64,000 bases of DNA from Octadecabacter antarcticus 307 (GTDB lineage Bacteria; Pseudomonadota; Alphaproteobacteria; Rhodobacterales; Rhodobacteraceae). A program made the position numbers and the translations under genes. The stretch covers positions 3,524,501 to 3,588,500 of the forward strand of contig NC_020911.1 of NCBI RefSeq assembly GCF_000155675.2, in the 5' to 3' direction. The notes under the pieces were generated by a model, which was given only the letters and a program-made list of their open reading frames with translations, was not told the DNA's origin and did no database searches. Below are positions 1 to 9,133 of this stretch, piece by piece (position 1 is the first letter of the stretch; each line of letters opens with the position of its first letter).

Positions 1-110
1 AGCGCCTGAACCGCATCCACCGTGTCCTGATCAACACCGTCTTTTACGTCACTGGCTTTTACGTCACCGGCCTTGACCGCTACATGATCCATAACATCCA
101 TCTGCTTCAT
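1..110 (-). CDS. sufB: SufB, Fe-S cluster assembly scaffold (N-terminus only)
   Basis: Only the first 36 codons lie in the window; the gene runs off the left edge. Read on the minus strand from the ATG at 110, the peptide ends in VKDGVDQDTVDAV, which I recognise as the N-terminal start of alphaproteobacterial SufB, a subunit of the SufBCD scaffold that builds Fe-S clusters in the cytoplasm. An ACAAGG sequence just upstream may serve as ribosome site. It starts 7 bp after the cysteine desulfurase stop, so the two are very likely co-transcribed behind iscR. The call rests on a short N-terminus plus gene order. Confidence 0.75.
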   Translation of the reverse strand, partial: MKQMDVMDHVAVKAGDVKASDVKDGVDQDTVDAVQA

Positions 111-117
111 CCTTGTC

Positions 118-1191
118 TCAGGCCGACCGTTTCCGGTGGCGTTCTAGTTTATCTGTCCAGACATCCACAAACCGCGTAACGTCTTCCTCGGCACTCTCTG
201 GCCCCAGCGACACGCGTATGGCGCTCGCTGCGTCGTCTGGTCCGTATCCCATGGCCATCAACACACGGCTGGCCTTCACTTTACCGCTGGAACAGGCTGA
301 TCCGGCGGAAATTGCGAACCCCGCAAGGTCCATCGCCATCACCTGCGTTTCACCCTTCCAACCTGGTGTCAGCAAGCAAGATGTGTTTGCGATCCTTGCT
401 GTGTCTTTCCCAACTAAAATAGTCTCCTTTGACGCAACCTCAACCCCAGTTTCTAGAATAATTCTAAGTTTCTCAACATGGTCCCAAACACCGCGGTCCA
501 GATCGCGCATCGCTGCGTCAATCGCGGCGCCCATACCAGCGATCCCGATGATGTTCTCCGTGCCGGAACGGCGGCCCATTTCCTGGCCTCCCCCCACGCT
601 CAGCGCTTCAATATCAACGTTGTCGCGCACGATAAGCACGCCAACCCCCTTGGGTCCGCCAAATTTATGGCCGGACAACACGGCGAAATCTGCACCCGAC
701 CACGAAAACGCGAACGGTATACGGCCCACAGCCTGCGTGACATCCAGCATCAGCCAATCAGCGCGGGCATTGCCCAAGGGCCACTTGCCATCGACCTTTT
801 CTGGTGCAGGCGTGATTACCCCTGTCTCGCCATTTGCCAAACCCATCGCCAGTGTGTGCCCACCATTGGGGGACCCACCTGATCCAGACATCCGAACATG
901 CGCCCAAAGCGCGTCATGGGATGCCGCGTCAACCAACACATCCGCGCCAGCCGTCAGCCGCCCCAACATCGACGCCGCTTCAGTCGCACCACTGGTAAAC
1001 ACCACCTCTGCGCGATTGCAGCCAACAGCCGCCGCGACCTGTGCACGGGCGCGTTCAACAATTGCTTTGGTCGCGCGCCCCTCGCCGTGCACCGATGACG
1101 GATTACCAACGACATCCATCGCCGCAATCATCGCGTCGCGCGCCTCAACCCGCAGCGGGGCAGTTGCGTTATGATCCAAATACACCCGCAT
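118..1191 (-). CDS. Cysteine desulfurase (class V aminotransferase, IscS/NifS type)
   Basis: A PLP enzyme of about 357 residues that takes sulfur from cysteine for Fe-S assembly. The N-terminus YLDHNATAPL is the family signature, SGHKFGGPKG carries the PLP-binding lysine, and SAGSACSSGK contains the cysteine that accepts the persulfide. ATG at 1191 was chosen; a GTG three bases earlier is also possible, with GAGGGG upstream serving either. It lies between iscR and sufB in the order iscR, desulfurase, sufB seen in Rhodobacterales isc-suf operons. It is shorter than E. coli IscS (about 400 residues). Expression is probably controlled by IscR and Irr from the promoter before iscR. Confidence 0.92.
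   Translation of the reverse strand: MRVYLDHNATAPLRVEARDAMIAAMDVVGNPSSVHGEGRATKAIVERARAQVAAAVGCNRAEVVFTSGATEAASMLGRLTAGADVLVDAASHDALWAHVRMSGSGGSPNGGHTLAMGLANGETGVITPAPEKVDGKWPLGNARADWLMLDVTQAVGRIPFAFSWSGADFAVLSGHKFGGPKGVGVLIVRDNVDIEALSVGGGQEMGRRSGTENIIGIAGMGAAIDAAMRDLDRGVWDHVEKLRIILETGVEVASKETILVGKDTARIANTSCLLTPGWKGETQVMAMDLAGFAISAGSACSSGKVKASRVLMAMGYGPDDAASAIRVSLGPESAEEDVTRFVDVWTDKLERHRKRSA
453..467. promoter_or_regulatory. Irr-box-like inverted repeat inside the desulfurase gene
   Basis: The sequence TAGAA-TAA-TTCTA inside the coding region matches the core of the iron-rhodo/Irr box (TTAGAA-N3-TTCTAA). It lies in the same operon as a better placed copy at 1880. It may be chance, since it is within a gene; no promoter for a downstream start can be seen. 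Confidence 0.25.
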
Positions 1192-1305
1192 CACAGATCA
1201 CCCCTCATGCGCATCTTTGTTTCAAAATTATCCCGGGGGGAGTCCGCAGAACGGGGGGCTGGCCCGCCTGTTTGCGCATGGTCGGCGTCACGCCAAAGGC
1301 GCGCT

Positions 1306-1779
1306 TCAGACATGAACACTCTCTTCGTCCACAACCTCAAACAAGGATGGCACCGCAGGACACGGCACCAACCCATTGCTCACCACGTCAGTTAACCGCG
1401 TCTGGTGCAGGTACACATAAACATGCGCGCTTAACCCCTCCCACAACCGGTTGGTCATCGACTGCGCCCGCGACCCCGACGATCCACCAGACACGCCGGC
1501 CCCTTGGTGCATCGCGCTCACCGTCTCATCAACGGCCGCCAATATTTCGACAACTCTTATATCTGATGCTCCCTTCGCCAGTCGATACCCGCCACCCGGT
1601 CCACGCACGCTTTCAACAAGTCCAGCGCGGCGCAGCTTTACGAACAACTGCTCCAGATAGGGCAACGACAAGCCTTGACGACGCGACAATTCCCCAAGGC
1701 TGACCAGCGTCTCAGCGGGCTGCAACGCGATATCGGCCAGTGCGACCATCGCATAACGGCCTTTTGTGCTTAATTTCAT
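1306..1779 (-). CDS. iscR: Rrf2-family regulator IscR, single-cysteine type
   Basis: 157 residues with an Rrf2 winged helix at the N-terminus (MKLSTKGRYAMVALADIAL). The start at 1779 gives the canonical N-terminus; upstream in-frame codons add an unlikely 17-residue extension. Classical IscR binds [2Fe-2S] through three cysteines near residues 92-104. This protein has none there (GAGVSGGSSGSRA) and only one cysteine in total, C140. A single-cysteine IscR is known in Rhodobacter sphaeroides, so this is lineage-typical rather than damaged. It heads the desulfurase/suf operon and probably regulates it. Confidence 0.92.
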   Translation of the reverse strand: MKLSTKGRYAMVALADIALQPAETLVSLGELSRRQGLSLPYLEQLFVKLRRAGLVESVRGPGGGYRLAKGASDIRVVEILAAVDETVSAMHQGAGVSGGSSGSRAQSMTNRLWEGLSAHVYVYLHQTRLTDVVSNGLVPCPAVPSLFEVVDEESVHV

Positions 1780-1879
1780 CGGATTTCCCCCTCGCGGTGC
1801 AGCGCTTGGGCGTTGACGCGGCCCCATCACCCTATTAACTCAAACACATCGCGTGGGATCACAAAGGTCCCATACACTG

Positions 1880-1896
1880 TTTAGAATCTTTCTAAG
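1880..1896. promoter_or_regulatory. Iron-rhodo/Irr box before the isc-suf operon
   Basis: TTTAGAA-TCT-TTCTAAG is a near-perfect inverted repeat matching the Irr (ICE, iron-rhodo) box known in Rhodobacterales. It sits about 100 bp upstream of iscR, in the gap between iscR and the divergent hydrolase gene at 1975. It predicts iron-dependent control of the suf operon; the hydrolase operon could be affected as well. Confidence 0.7.
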
Positions 1897-1974
1897 GTGC
1901 CTGAGCGTTTTCGTCAAGATTAGCGCGACCCAAAGCACCCAAAAAAGCAAACACCAGACAACGAACGGACAAAA

Positions 1975-2628
1975 ATGCCCGAAGTCATCTTCCCCGGACC
2001 CGAAGGCCGCCTTGAAGGCCGCTACCACCCGCAAAAACAAAGAGATGCGCCAATTGCCATTGTGCTGCATCCGCACCCGCAGTTCGGCGGCACGATGAAC
2101 AACAAGGTGGTCTATAACCTGCACTACGCCTTTTATCAGATGGGCTTTACGGTATTGCGGTTCAACTTTCGCGGTGTTGGCCGCTCTCAGGGTGAATACG
2201 ATCAAGGCATCGGTGAATTGTCCGATGCGGCCTCCGCACTCGATTACTTGCAATCGATGAACAACAATTCCAAACATTGCTGGGTCGCTGGTTTCTCGTT
2301 TGGCGCCTGGATCGGCATGCAACTGCTTATGCGTCGCCCCGAAATCACCGGCTTCATCTCTGTGTCGCCGCCCGCCAACATGTATGACTTCAGCTTCTTG
2401 GCCCCTTGCCCAAGCTCCGGTCTGGTCATCAACGGTGCGGCTGACCGCGTGGCCCCGCCGGCAGACACAGTGACCTTGGTCAACAAACTGCACGAACAAA
2501 AAGGCATCACAGTCACCCACGAAGAAACCCCCGGCGCGGGCCACTTCTTTGAAGAACCGCACATGGATCCGATGATTGATACTGTGCAAAACTACGTGCG
2601 CCGTCGCATGACCGAAACAACCCGTTGA
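1975..2628 (+). CDS. Alpha/beta hydrolase
   Basis: A 217-residue cytoplasmic alpha/beta hydrolase. The oxyanion region is HPHPQFGGTMNN, the nucleophile elbow is GFSFG (Ser about residue 107), an acid is plausible in NGAADRVAP, and the histidine is in PGAGHFF near residue 188. There is no signal peptide. Rhodobacterales carry many such proteins, often annotated as dienelactone-hydrolase-like, and the substrate cannot be read from sequence. It is the first gene of a four-gene plus-strand run ending at 4464, divergent from iscR, so it may share the iron-controlled promoter region. Confidence 0.85.
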   Translation: MPEVIFPGPEGRLEGRYHPQKQRDAPIAIVLHPHPQFGGTMNNKVVYNLHYAFYQMGFTVLRFNFRGVGRSQGEYDQGIGELSDAASALDYLQSMNNNSKHCWVAGFSFGAWIGMQLLMRRPEITGFISVSPPANMYDFSFLAPCPSSGLVINGAADRVAPPADTVTLVNKLHEQKGITVTHEETPGAGHFFEEPHMDPMIDTVQNYVRRRMTETTR

Positions 2629-2641
2629 TGGCTAATAAAAC

Positions 2642-2854
2642 ATGGCGTTAACCGAAGACATGGCCGACGAAATTGCGCAGCTCGCCCTCGCGGATGAGCT
2701 GCGCACAGGCGACGAAGACATCATTCAAAAAGTCGCAGAGATCCTCGGCTCGTCCAGCCAAACCCTGCAAGAAGCGTTCCTGACGTCGATCCGCGTGCGC
2801 CGCGCCGAAAAACGCGCCCGCGACATGCTGGCGGAACGCGCCGCGAAAGACTGA
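2642..2854 (+). CDS. Small conserved-looking protein of unknown function (70 aa)
   Basis: A 70-residue helical, charged protein (LADELRTGDEDIIQKVAEIL, then RRAEKRARDMLAERAAKD). It starts 13 bp after the hydrolase stop and ends 3 bp before the next start, so it is packed in an operon. It has no recognised domain, signal peptide or membrane segment. The tight packing and plausible codon use support a real gene. Confidence 0.7.
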   Translation: MALTEDMADEIAQLALADELRTGDEDIIQKVAEILGSSSQTLQEAFLTSIRVRRAEKRARDMLAERAAKD

Positions 2855-2857
2855 TCC

Positions 2858-3298
2858 ATGCAGACCGCCGATCACGTCCTGATCCCTTTGCTAACCGGCT
2901 CCTTTGCGCTGGCGCAGGTGGCACGGATCGAAGGCGACAGATTACTGCTGTATCTCACCGGAACCCAAACACCGCGCAGCGCGACACCCATCCCGCTGAT
3001 CGACGCACAGATCATCGCAGCTTTGTGCCTTGATGTGGCGATGCTTCCTACCGACCATTGGTCCGTGATCGGCTATGAGGCGGTGCCGCGGATCGCGCCG
3101 TTTTATGACAAGCCACTGATATTTAGTGACCCAGTCGACCCCGCCATCCTAGAAGCCTTCGCCAACGCGATCCACGGGCTTTACCCATGGGACGGCTTTC
3201 CAGATGCAGCACTGTTCACCTACATGCTGCGGACACCATCGGTCCTACCGACTGGGGCCCGCATGACTGCTGATTTTCCAAAACCAGAAAGCCCCTAA
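2858..3298 (+). CDS. Hypothetical protein (146 aa)
   Basis: A soluble protein of 146 residues with no motif I can name. The N-terminal half is strand-rich (IPLLTGSFALAQVARI), and the C-terminal half contains FYDKPLIFSDPVDPAILEAF. Its stop overlaps the next start by one base (TAATG), pointing to translational coupling with the HD hydrolase. Its neighbours suggest small-molecule or nucleotide metabolism, but this is only context. Confidence 0.65.
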   Translation: MQTADHVLIPLLTGSFALAQVARIEGDRLLLYLTGTQTPRSATPIPLIDAQIIAALCLDVAMLPTDHWSVIGYEAVPRIAPFYDKPLIFSDPVDPAILEAFANAIHGLYPWDGFPDAALFTYMLRTPSVLPTGARMTADFPKPESP

Positions 3299-4464
3299 TG
3301 CCAGTACTTCAGACAGCCAATCGCATAGCCGCACAATTGGCTTTTCTGATCGAAACAGACAAACTCAAATCCATCACCCGCGCCAATGTGCTGGCCGATG
3401 GGTCCCGCTTTGAAAACACGGCAGAACATTCATGGCATGTCTGCCTTTGGGCGCTGGTGTTTGCGGACCAGTCCGGCGGCGCCAATATTCCCCGCGTAAT
3501 CCAGATGCTGCTGCTTCATGATATCGTGGAAATTGATGCGGGCGATCATCCGATCCACCTGCCGCATGACCCCGACGTGATCGCCGCAAAAGAATCCACT
3601 GCCGCGACCCGCATTTTTGGCCTGTTGCCCCCTGACCAAGCCATCGCGTACCGCCAGCTCTGGGAAGAATTTGAGATCGGCAAAACCACCGACGCGCAGT
3701 ACGCAAAGATGATCGACAAAGCCGCGCCGATGTTTTTAGAACTGTCCAATCCGGTGCAGACCCAGAACGAACACGACATCCTGCGCTCTATCCTCGAAAC
3801 AGGGCGCTTTGGCGATCTACATGACGACTGGCCAGAGCTTTATGAACACGCATCAAACCTGTTGAACAAACGCCGCCTGACGCCGATGGAACCGATGGCG
3901 TCGCGGTTGCGGTTCGTGATGGAAGCTGACCAGCTAAAATCTGTTCTGCGCGGCACGACGCTGTGTGACGGATCGCGGCGCGAAAATTCTGGCGAACATT
4001 CTTGGCATATTATGCTCTGGGCGATGACGCTGGCTGAACATACCGCCGCGCCTGCGCGCATGGACAATGTGCTGCTGATGCTGCTGCTCCATGATATTGT
4101 CGAAATCGACGCTGGCGATAACCCGATTCACGGTGATTTTGATGTCGCGGCTGTCGAAGCCCAAGAACAAGCTGCCGCAACCCGTCTGTTCGGTATGCTG
4201 CCTGATTTTCAAGAAAACGAATTTCGCACGATTTGGCAAACCTTTGAGTCCGCCGCAACGCCAGACGCGATTTTCGCCAAAGCCGTGGATCGCGCACAGC
4301 CGCTGATCTGCAACCTGCAATCGGGCGGTGGATCATGGCGGGTCTACAACGTCACCCGCGCCCAGATCGACAGTCGCGTCGGGGTCAAAGTCCAGCGCGG
4401 CGCACCCGCACTCTGGGCCGCCCTCGCGCCACAAATCGACGCGTGGTTCGCGACCAACACGTAA
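3298..4464 (+). CDS. Tandem-duplicated HD-domain hydrolase (YfbR/HDDC2-like)
   Basis: A 388-residue protein made of two similar HD halves. The first (about 1-195) has AEHSWHVCLW and LLLHDIVEIDAGD; the second (about 196-388) has GEHSWHIMLW and LLLHDIVEIDAGD followed by NPIHG. Both keep the histidines and the His-Asp pair that bind metal in this superfamily, whose single-domain members (YfbR, HDDC2) hydrolyse 5-prime nucleotides. The usual length is about 190-200 residues, so this is an internal duplication and fusion. With both sites intact it may work as a covalent pseudo-dimer. The exact substrate is unknown. Confidence 0.85.
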   Translation: MPVLQTANRIAAQLAFLIETDKLKSITRANVLADGSRFENTAEHSWHVCLWALVFADQSGGANIPRVIQMLLLHDIVEIDAGDHPIHLPHDPDVIAAKESTAATRIFGLLPPDQAIAYRQLWEEFEIGKTTDAQYAKMIDKAAPMFLELSNPVQTQNEHDILRSILETGRFGDLHDDWPELYEHASNLLNKRRLTPMEPMASRLRFVMEADQLKSVLRGTTLCDGSRRENSGEHSWHIMLWAMTLAEHTAAPARMDNVLLMLLLHDIVEIDAGDNPIHGDFDVAAVEAQEQAAATRLFGMLPDFQENEFRTIWQTFESAATPDAIFAKAVDRAQPLICNLQSGGGSWRVYNVTRAQIDSRVGVKVQRGAPALWAALAPQIDAWFATNT

Positions 4465-4565
4465 ACCTTCTTACTTTCTACGTCGTCTTGGTTTCAAAAA
4501 TATCCCCGCCGAAAACTCCGCTGCCGCAGGCGATCCATCAAACCCGCTGCGGGCGATCCGCAAAA

Positions 4566-4665
4566 GTGTGCATACAACTTGTGTACAGCCTGTGTACGCC
4601 GCGTGTATGCCTGTCACAGCACCATAGTTACACACCTCCAAAACCCGTATACAACGGCATACAGG
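4566..4665. promoter_or_regulatory. Helically phased GTGTAC-type repeats upstream of icd
   Basis: Within the 269 bp gap before icd lie GTGCATAC (4568), GTGTAC (4581), GTGTAC (4592) and GTGTAT (4603), the last three exactly 11 bp apart, then GTATAC (4647) and GCATAC (4657). This spacing of one DNA turn suggests cooperative binding of a regulator on one face. The half-sites resemble GntR-family operators, but the regulator is not identified. Confidence 0.45.
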
Positions 4666-4733
4666 GGTTTTCACCAGCGCGAACATGCGCTATCGCATCG
4701 CCAATTCCGCACCCAGCATAAGGACATCCACCG

Positions 4734-5945
4734 ATGGATAAGATCAAAGTAGCCAACCCGATCGTCGAAATGGACGGCGATGAAATGACCCGCATCATCT
4801 GGGCCTTCATCAAAGAAAAACTGATCCTGCCCTACCTCGACATTGATCTGTTGTACTACGATCTTGGCATGGAAAGCCGCGATGCAACGAACGACCAGAT
4901 AACCATCGATGCCGCTGAAAAGACTAAAGAAGTTGGCGTCGCGGTGAAATGCGCGACGATCACACCGGACGAAGCCCGCGTAGAAGAATTCGGCCTCAAG
5001 AAGATGTGGCGTTCGCCCAACGGTACGATCCGCAACATCCTTGGCGGCGTTGTGTTTCGTGAACCGATCATCTGTTCCAACGTGCCGCGCCTTGTGCCCG
5101 GCTGGACCCAGCCCATCGTCATTGGCCGCCACGCCTACGGCGACCAATACCGCGCCACGGACATGAAATTCCCCGGCCCCGGTAAATTGTCGATGAAATG
5201 GGTCGGTGAAGACGGTCAGGTCATGGAAGAAGAAGTCTTCAACGCCCCGGCATCTGGCGTCTACATGGCGATGTACAACCTTGATAAGTCTATCGAAGAT
5301 TTTGCCCGCGCGTCTTTTGAATACGGCCTCAAACGCAACTACCCGGTATACTTATCGACCAAAAATACGATCCTGAAACAGTATGACGGCCAATTCCTGC
5401 TGATTTTCCAGCGCATCTTTGACGCGGAATACGCTGAACAATTCGCCAAAGCAGGCCTTACCTACGAACACCGTCTGATCGACGACATGGTAGCATCGGC
5501 AATGAAATGGTCCGGCGGCTATGTCTGGGCTTGTAAAAACTACGATGGCGATGTGCAGTCGGATACGGTTGCCCAAGGGTTCGGTTCGCTCGGCCTAATG
5601 ACGTCCCAGTTAATGACGCCCGACGGCAAAATCGTCGAAGCCGAAGCAGCACACGGCACTGTGACGCGCCACTACCGCCAGCACCAAAAGGGCGAAGCGA
5701 CGTCTACCAACTCGATTGCGTCGATCTTTGCGTGGACCGGCGGGTTGCGTCACCGTGCCAAGCTGGACGATAATACGGCACTGATGACATTCGCTGAAAC
5801 GCTTGAAAAAGTCATCGTTGATACAGTTGAATCCGGATCTATGACCAAGGACCTCGCGCTTCTTGTTGGTCCAGATCAGCAATGGCTGACAACCGAGGGT
5901 TTCCTTGAGAAGATCAACGAAAACCTGAGCGCCGCATTGAACTAA
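4734..5945 (+). CDS. icd: NADP-dependent isocitrate dehydrogenase
   Basis: 403 residues, the usual size of the eukaryote-like homodimeric NADP enzyme (IDH subfamily II) found in alphaproteobacteria. It makes 2-oxoglutarate in the TCA cycle. Visible signatures are [13 protein letters not shown] at the N-terminus, the substrate loop SPNGTIRN, the metal-binding region around DDMVAS and YDGDVQSD, and [12 protein letters not shown] near the C-terminus. It is a single-gene unit with a long upstream regulatory gap and its own terminator. Confidence 0.97.
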   Translation: MDKIKVANPIVEMDGDEMTRIIWAFIKEKLILPYLDIDLLYYDLGMESRDATNDQITIDAAEKTKEVGVAVKCATITPDEARVEEFGLKKMWRSPNGTIRNILGGVVFREPIICSNVPRLVPGWTQPIVIGRHAYGDQYRATDMKFPGPGKLSMKWVGEDGQVMEEEVFNAPASGVYMAMYNLDKSIEDFARASFEYGLKRNYPVYLSTKNTILKQYDGQFLLIFQRIFDAEYAEQFAKAGLTYEHRLIDDMVASAMKWSGGYVWACKNYDGDVQSDTVAQGFGSLGLMTSQLMTPDGKIVEAEAAHGTVTRHYRQHQKGEATSTNSIASIFAWTGGLRHRAKLDDNTALMTFAETLEKVIVDTVESGSMTKDLALLVGPDQQWLTTEGFLEKINENLSAALN

Positions 5946-5969
5946 CGTTCAAACACACGACATAAATTC

Positions 5970-6012
5970 AAAGGGCTGCTCGGATGATATACATCGTGGG
6001 TGGCCCTTTTTT
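5970..6012 (+). terminator. Terminator after icd
   Basis: AAAGGGC at 5970 pairs with GCCCTTT at 6003, followed by a run of six T. A small inner GATG/CATC pairing lies in the loop. It is about 25 bp past the icd stop. Confidence 0.7.
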
Positions 6013-6048
6013 CTGGACGTGAACCGGGCCGCCACATACCCCTGCGCC

Positions 6049-6678
6049 ATGTTAGATACAGATCGCATCCCCCCGAAAAACCGCCCCCGCCGCCACAGCT
6101 TCGTTGAAGACGCGCAGGGCCTTTTGACGGGCACCACCATGGCAGCTACGGGCCTCGTCATCTTGACGCATCTTGGCTTGGTCACAGGACAGACAGCGGG
6201 GCTGGCATTGTTGTTGTCCTATGCAACGGGCTTTTCATTCGCGCTGATGTTTTTTGTCGTGAACCTGCCGTTCTACTGGCTGGGCTACAAACGCATCGGT
6301 CCCCGATTTGTGTTCAAAACTGTAATCGCAGTTATCCTCGTGTCGGCATTCTCGATCTGGTTTCCAGATCTTATCAGCTTTGAAACCCTCAACCCCGTCT
6401 ATGGCGTGGCGTTGTTTGGCGTTCTCACAGGTGCTGGTTTGCTGGCGATCTTTCGCCATGGCGCATCCTTGGGCGGCGTTGGTATCCTTGCGATTTATAT
6501 TCAAGAAGCCACAGGTTTTCGTGCAGGATTTACGCAGCTGCTTTTTGACGTTTGCATCTTTGCCGCCGCGTTCTTCATTCTCGACACGCGCGCAGTTCTG
6601 CTGTCGATGCTGGGCGCGTTCATCGTCAATATGATCATCACATTCAATCACCGCAAAGACTGGTACGTTGCGACCTAA
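6049..6678 (+). CDS. YitT/DUF161-family membrane protein
   Basis: About 209 residues with five to six hydrophobic segments, including GTTMAATGLVILTHLGLVTG and LLLSYATGFSFALMFFV. The GQTAGLALLL pattern after the first helix and GASLGGVGILA match the YitT-type family of unknown transport function. The ATG at 6049 was preferred over a GTG at 6019 that lies directly against the icd terminator. No good ribosome site is visible for either, so the start is uncertain. It is followed 28 bp later by an SMR exporter gene. Confidence 0.75.
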   Translation: MLDTDRIPPKNRPRRHSFVEDAQGLLTGTTMAATGLVILTHLGLVTGQTAGLALLLSYATGFSFALMFFVVNLPFYWLGYKRIGPRFVFKTVIAVILVSAFSIWFPDLISFETLNPVYGVALFGVLTGAGLLAIFRHGASLGGVGILAIYIQEATGFRAGFTQLLFDVCIFAAAFFILDTRAVLLSMLGAFIVNMIITFNHRKDWYVAT

Positions 6679-6706
6679 TAATTGCCCCCCGCAGAAAAGC
6701 ACAAAC

Positions 6707-7042
6707 ATGCCCGCACATTTCATCACCCTTATCGTCGCCGTTATCTTTGAAACCATCGGAACCACGGCCCTGCAAGCCAGCCAACAGTTCACCAAACTGG
6801 GGCCGTCTGTCATCGTCGTGATCGCCTATTCCATCGCGTTTTACCTCTTGGCCCTGACGTTAAAATCCATGCCCGTTGGCATCATGTATGCGATCTGGTC
6901 AGGATCGGGCATTGTGTTGATCGCGCTGATTGGCTGGGTGGTGTTTCGCCAAACGCTGGACTGGCCCGCCATCCTTGGCATGACGTTGATTCTTGTGGGG
7001 ATTATCATCATCCAGCTGTTCTCAAAATCGGCGACCCACTAA
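6707..7042 (+). CDS. Small multidrug resistance (SMR) family exporter
   Basis: 111 residues in four transmembrane helices, the typical SMR length. The first helix carries the essential glutamate in VIFETIGTTAL, equivalent to Glu14 of EmrE. ALTLKSMPVGIMYAIWSGSG is the classic second/third helix signature. These dimers exchange protons for cationic drugs or guanidinium-like compounds at the inner membrane. The ATG at 6707 fits the family start. Confidence 0.92.
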   Translation: MPAHFITLIVAVIFETIGTTALQASQQFTKLGPSVIVVIAYSIAFYLLALTLKSMPVGIMYAIWSGSGIVLIALIGWVVFRQTLDWPAILGMTLILVGIIIIQLFSKSATH

Positions 7043-7161
7043 CCCTGCGCCGATTTTGGTCAATACCCCCTATCCTTTCTAGCTAAGGCGCGGTATTGCC
7101 CGCGCAACATCTTCTGCGGGACGCATTTGCGCCCGCTTTTATGCTTTCTTAAGGACTTCCA

Positions 7162-8976
7162 ATGGACATGCGTAACATCGCTATTATCGCCCACGTTGAC
7201 CACGGCAAGACCACACTTGTGGACGAACTGTTGAAGCAATCAGGCACCTACCGCGACAACCAAGCCACGACCGAACGGGCGATGGATTCCAACGATCTGG
7301 AACGCGAACGCGGCATCACGATTCTTGCCAAGGCCACATCCGTGGAGTGGAGAGGCCTGCGCATCAATATCGTCGACACACCTGGTCACGCCGACTTTGG
7401 CGGTGAAGTGGAACGCATTCTGTCCATGGTTGACGGTGTTGTCCTGCTGGTTGACGCGGCCGAAGGCCCAATGCCACAGACAAAATTTGTGACCTCCAAG
7501 GCGCTTGCCCTTGGCCTGCGCCCCATCGTTGTGCTCAACAAGGTCGATAAGCCCGACGCCGAGCCTGATCGCGCGTTGGATGAATGTTTTGATCTGTTTG
7601 CCAATCTGGACGCCACCGAAGAACAGCTTGATTTCCCGCATCTTTATGCCTCCGGTCGGTCCGGTTGGTGTGATGCCGAACTTGATGGTCCACGTGAAAA
7701 CCTGGATGCCTTGTTCGACATGGTCGTTAAGCACGTTCCGGCCCCTGCACAAATTGCTGCGCGCGACGAACCCTTTCGCATGCTTGCCACCACGCTCAGC
7801 GCTGATCCCTTTATCGGCCGTATCCTGACGGGCCGTGTCGAATCTGGCACCTTGAAAGCTGGCGAGACCGTCAAAGCGCTCCATGCGGATGGTGCGCTGA
7901 TCGAAACCTTCCGCTGTACAAAAATCCTCGCGTTTCGTGGGCTTGGTCAGCAACCGATTGAACTGGCAGAAGCGGGTGATATCGTTACGCTGGCCGGTAT
8001 GACAAAGGCGACCGTGGCCGACAGCATCGTCGCCATTTCAGTGACCGAGGCCCTGCCCGCGCAGCCGATTGACCCGCCAACCATCACTGTCACCTTCGGC
8101 ATCAACGACAGCCCGCTTGCGGGACGTGACGGCAAAAAGGTTCAGTCGCGGGTCATTCGCGAACGCCTGATGAAAGAAGCCGAATCAAACGTTGCAATCA
8201 AAATCACCGACACGCCGGGCGGTGAAGCGTTCGAAGTTGCGGGTCGCGGCGAATTGCAGATGGGCGTTTTGATCGAAAACATGCGCCGCGAAGGGTTCGA
8301 ATTGTCGGTCTCCCGTCCGCAGGTTTTGTTCCAATCGATTGATGGCAAACGTTGCGAACCTATCGAAGAAGTCACAATCGACGTGGATGACGAATATTCC
8401 GGCGCCGTGATTGAAAAAATGACCGGCACCCGCAAAGGTGAGCTGGTTGAGATGAAGCAGAACAGCGGTAAGACGCGTATCGTGGCCCATGTGCCATCGC
8501 GCGGCTTGATCGGCTATCACGGCGAATTCCTGACCGACACGCGCGGCACGGGTGTGATGAACCGCGTGTTCCACGAATGGGCACCGCACAAAGGCCCGAT
8601 TCCAGGCCGTCGCGCTGGCGTTCTGATCTCAATGGAAAACGGCACATCCGTGTCCTACGCGTTGTGGAAGCTGGAAGATCGCGGCAAGTTCTTCATCGGC
8701 GCACAAGAAGCCGTCTATCAGGGCATGATTATTGGTGAACACGCCCGTGAAAACGACCTTGAAGTGAACCCGCTGAAGGGCAAGCAACTGACCAACGTTC
8801 GCGCATCCGGCACCGACGAAGCCGTGCGTCTTACAACTCCGGTCACTCTGACCCTGGAACAGGCGATTGCCTACATCGACGATGACGAGCTTGTAGAAGT
8901 CACGCCGCTGGTTGTGCGCATGCGCAAGCGTCACCTTGACCCGATTGAACGTAAGCGGAATGCCAAAAAGAACTAA
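7162..8976 (+). CDS. typA: Ribosome-associated GTPase TypA/BipA
   Basis: 604 residues, full length. The G domain shows [10 protein letters not shown] (P-loop), [10 protein letters not shown] (G3) and [11 protein letters not shown] (G4). It is followed by an EF-Tu-like domain 2, two EF-G-like domains ([19 protein letters not shown]) and the BipA C-terminal domain. It acts in ribosome assembly and stress adaptation. It stands alone with a strong terminator behind it. Confidence 0.97.
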   Translation: MDMRNIAIIAHVDHGKTTLVDELLKQSGTYRDNQATTERAMDSNDLERERGITILAKATSVEWRGLRINIVDTPGHADFGGEVERILSMVDGVVLLVDAAEGPMPQTKFVTSKALALGLRPIVVLNKVDKPDAEPDRALDECFDLFANLDATEEQLDFPHLYASGRSGWCDAELDGPRENLDALFDMVVKHVPAPAQIAARDEPFRMLATTLSADPFIGRILTGRVESGTLKAGETVKALHADGALIETFRCTKILAFRGLGQQPIELAEAGDIVTLAGMTKATVADSIVAISVTEALPAQPIDPPTITVTFGINDSPLAGRDGKKVQSRVIRERLMKEAESNVAIKITDTPGGEAFEVAGRGELQMGVLIENMRREGFELSVSRPQVLFQSIDGKRCEPIEEVTIDVDDEYSGAVIEKMTGTRKGELVEMKQNSGKTRIVAHVPSRGLIGYHGEFLTDTRGTGVMNRVFHEWAPHKGPIPGRRAGVLISMENGTSVSYALWKLEDRGKFFIGAQEAVYQGMIIGEHARENDLEVNPLKGKQLTNVRASGTDEAVRLTTPVTLTLEQAIAYIDDDELVEVTPLVVRMRKRHLDPIERKRNAKKN

Positions 8977-8995
8977 GATTCTGATTTAGAGACTA

Positions 8996-9034
8996 AAAAA
9001 GGCCCTCGCTTCTATGTGAAGCGAGGGCCTTTTT
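8996..9034 (+). terminator. Strong terminator after typA
   Basis: A perfect 17 bp stem including GGCCCTCGCTTC, a TATGT loop, and flanking A and T runs make it bidirectional. It lies between typA (plus) and the convergent alaS (minus), so it may serve both. Confidence 0.92.
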
Positions 9035-9133
9035 GTTTGGGGAATAGTAGAAAAATGGGGCGCCTCCCCCAGTTCGCAAGCTCACCTCCCCCGGGATATT
9101 TTCAAGACAAAAACATGCGGAAGACAGAAAGTA

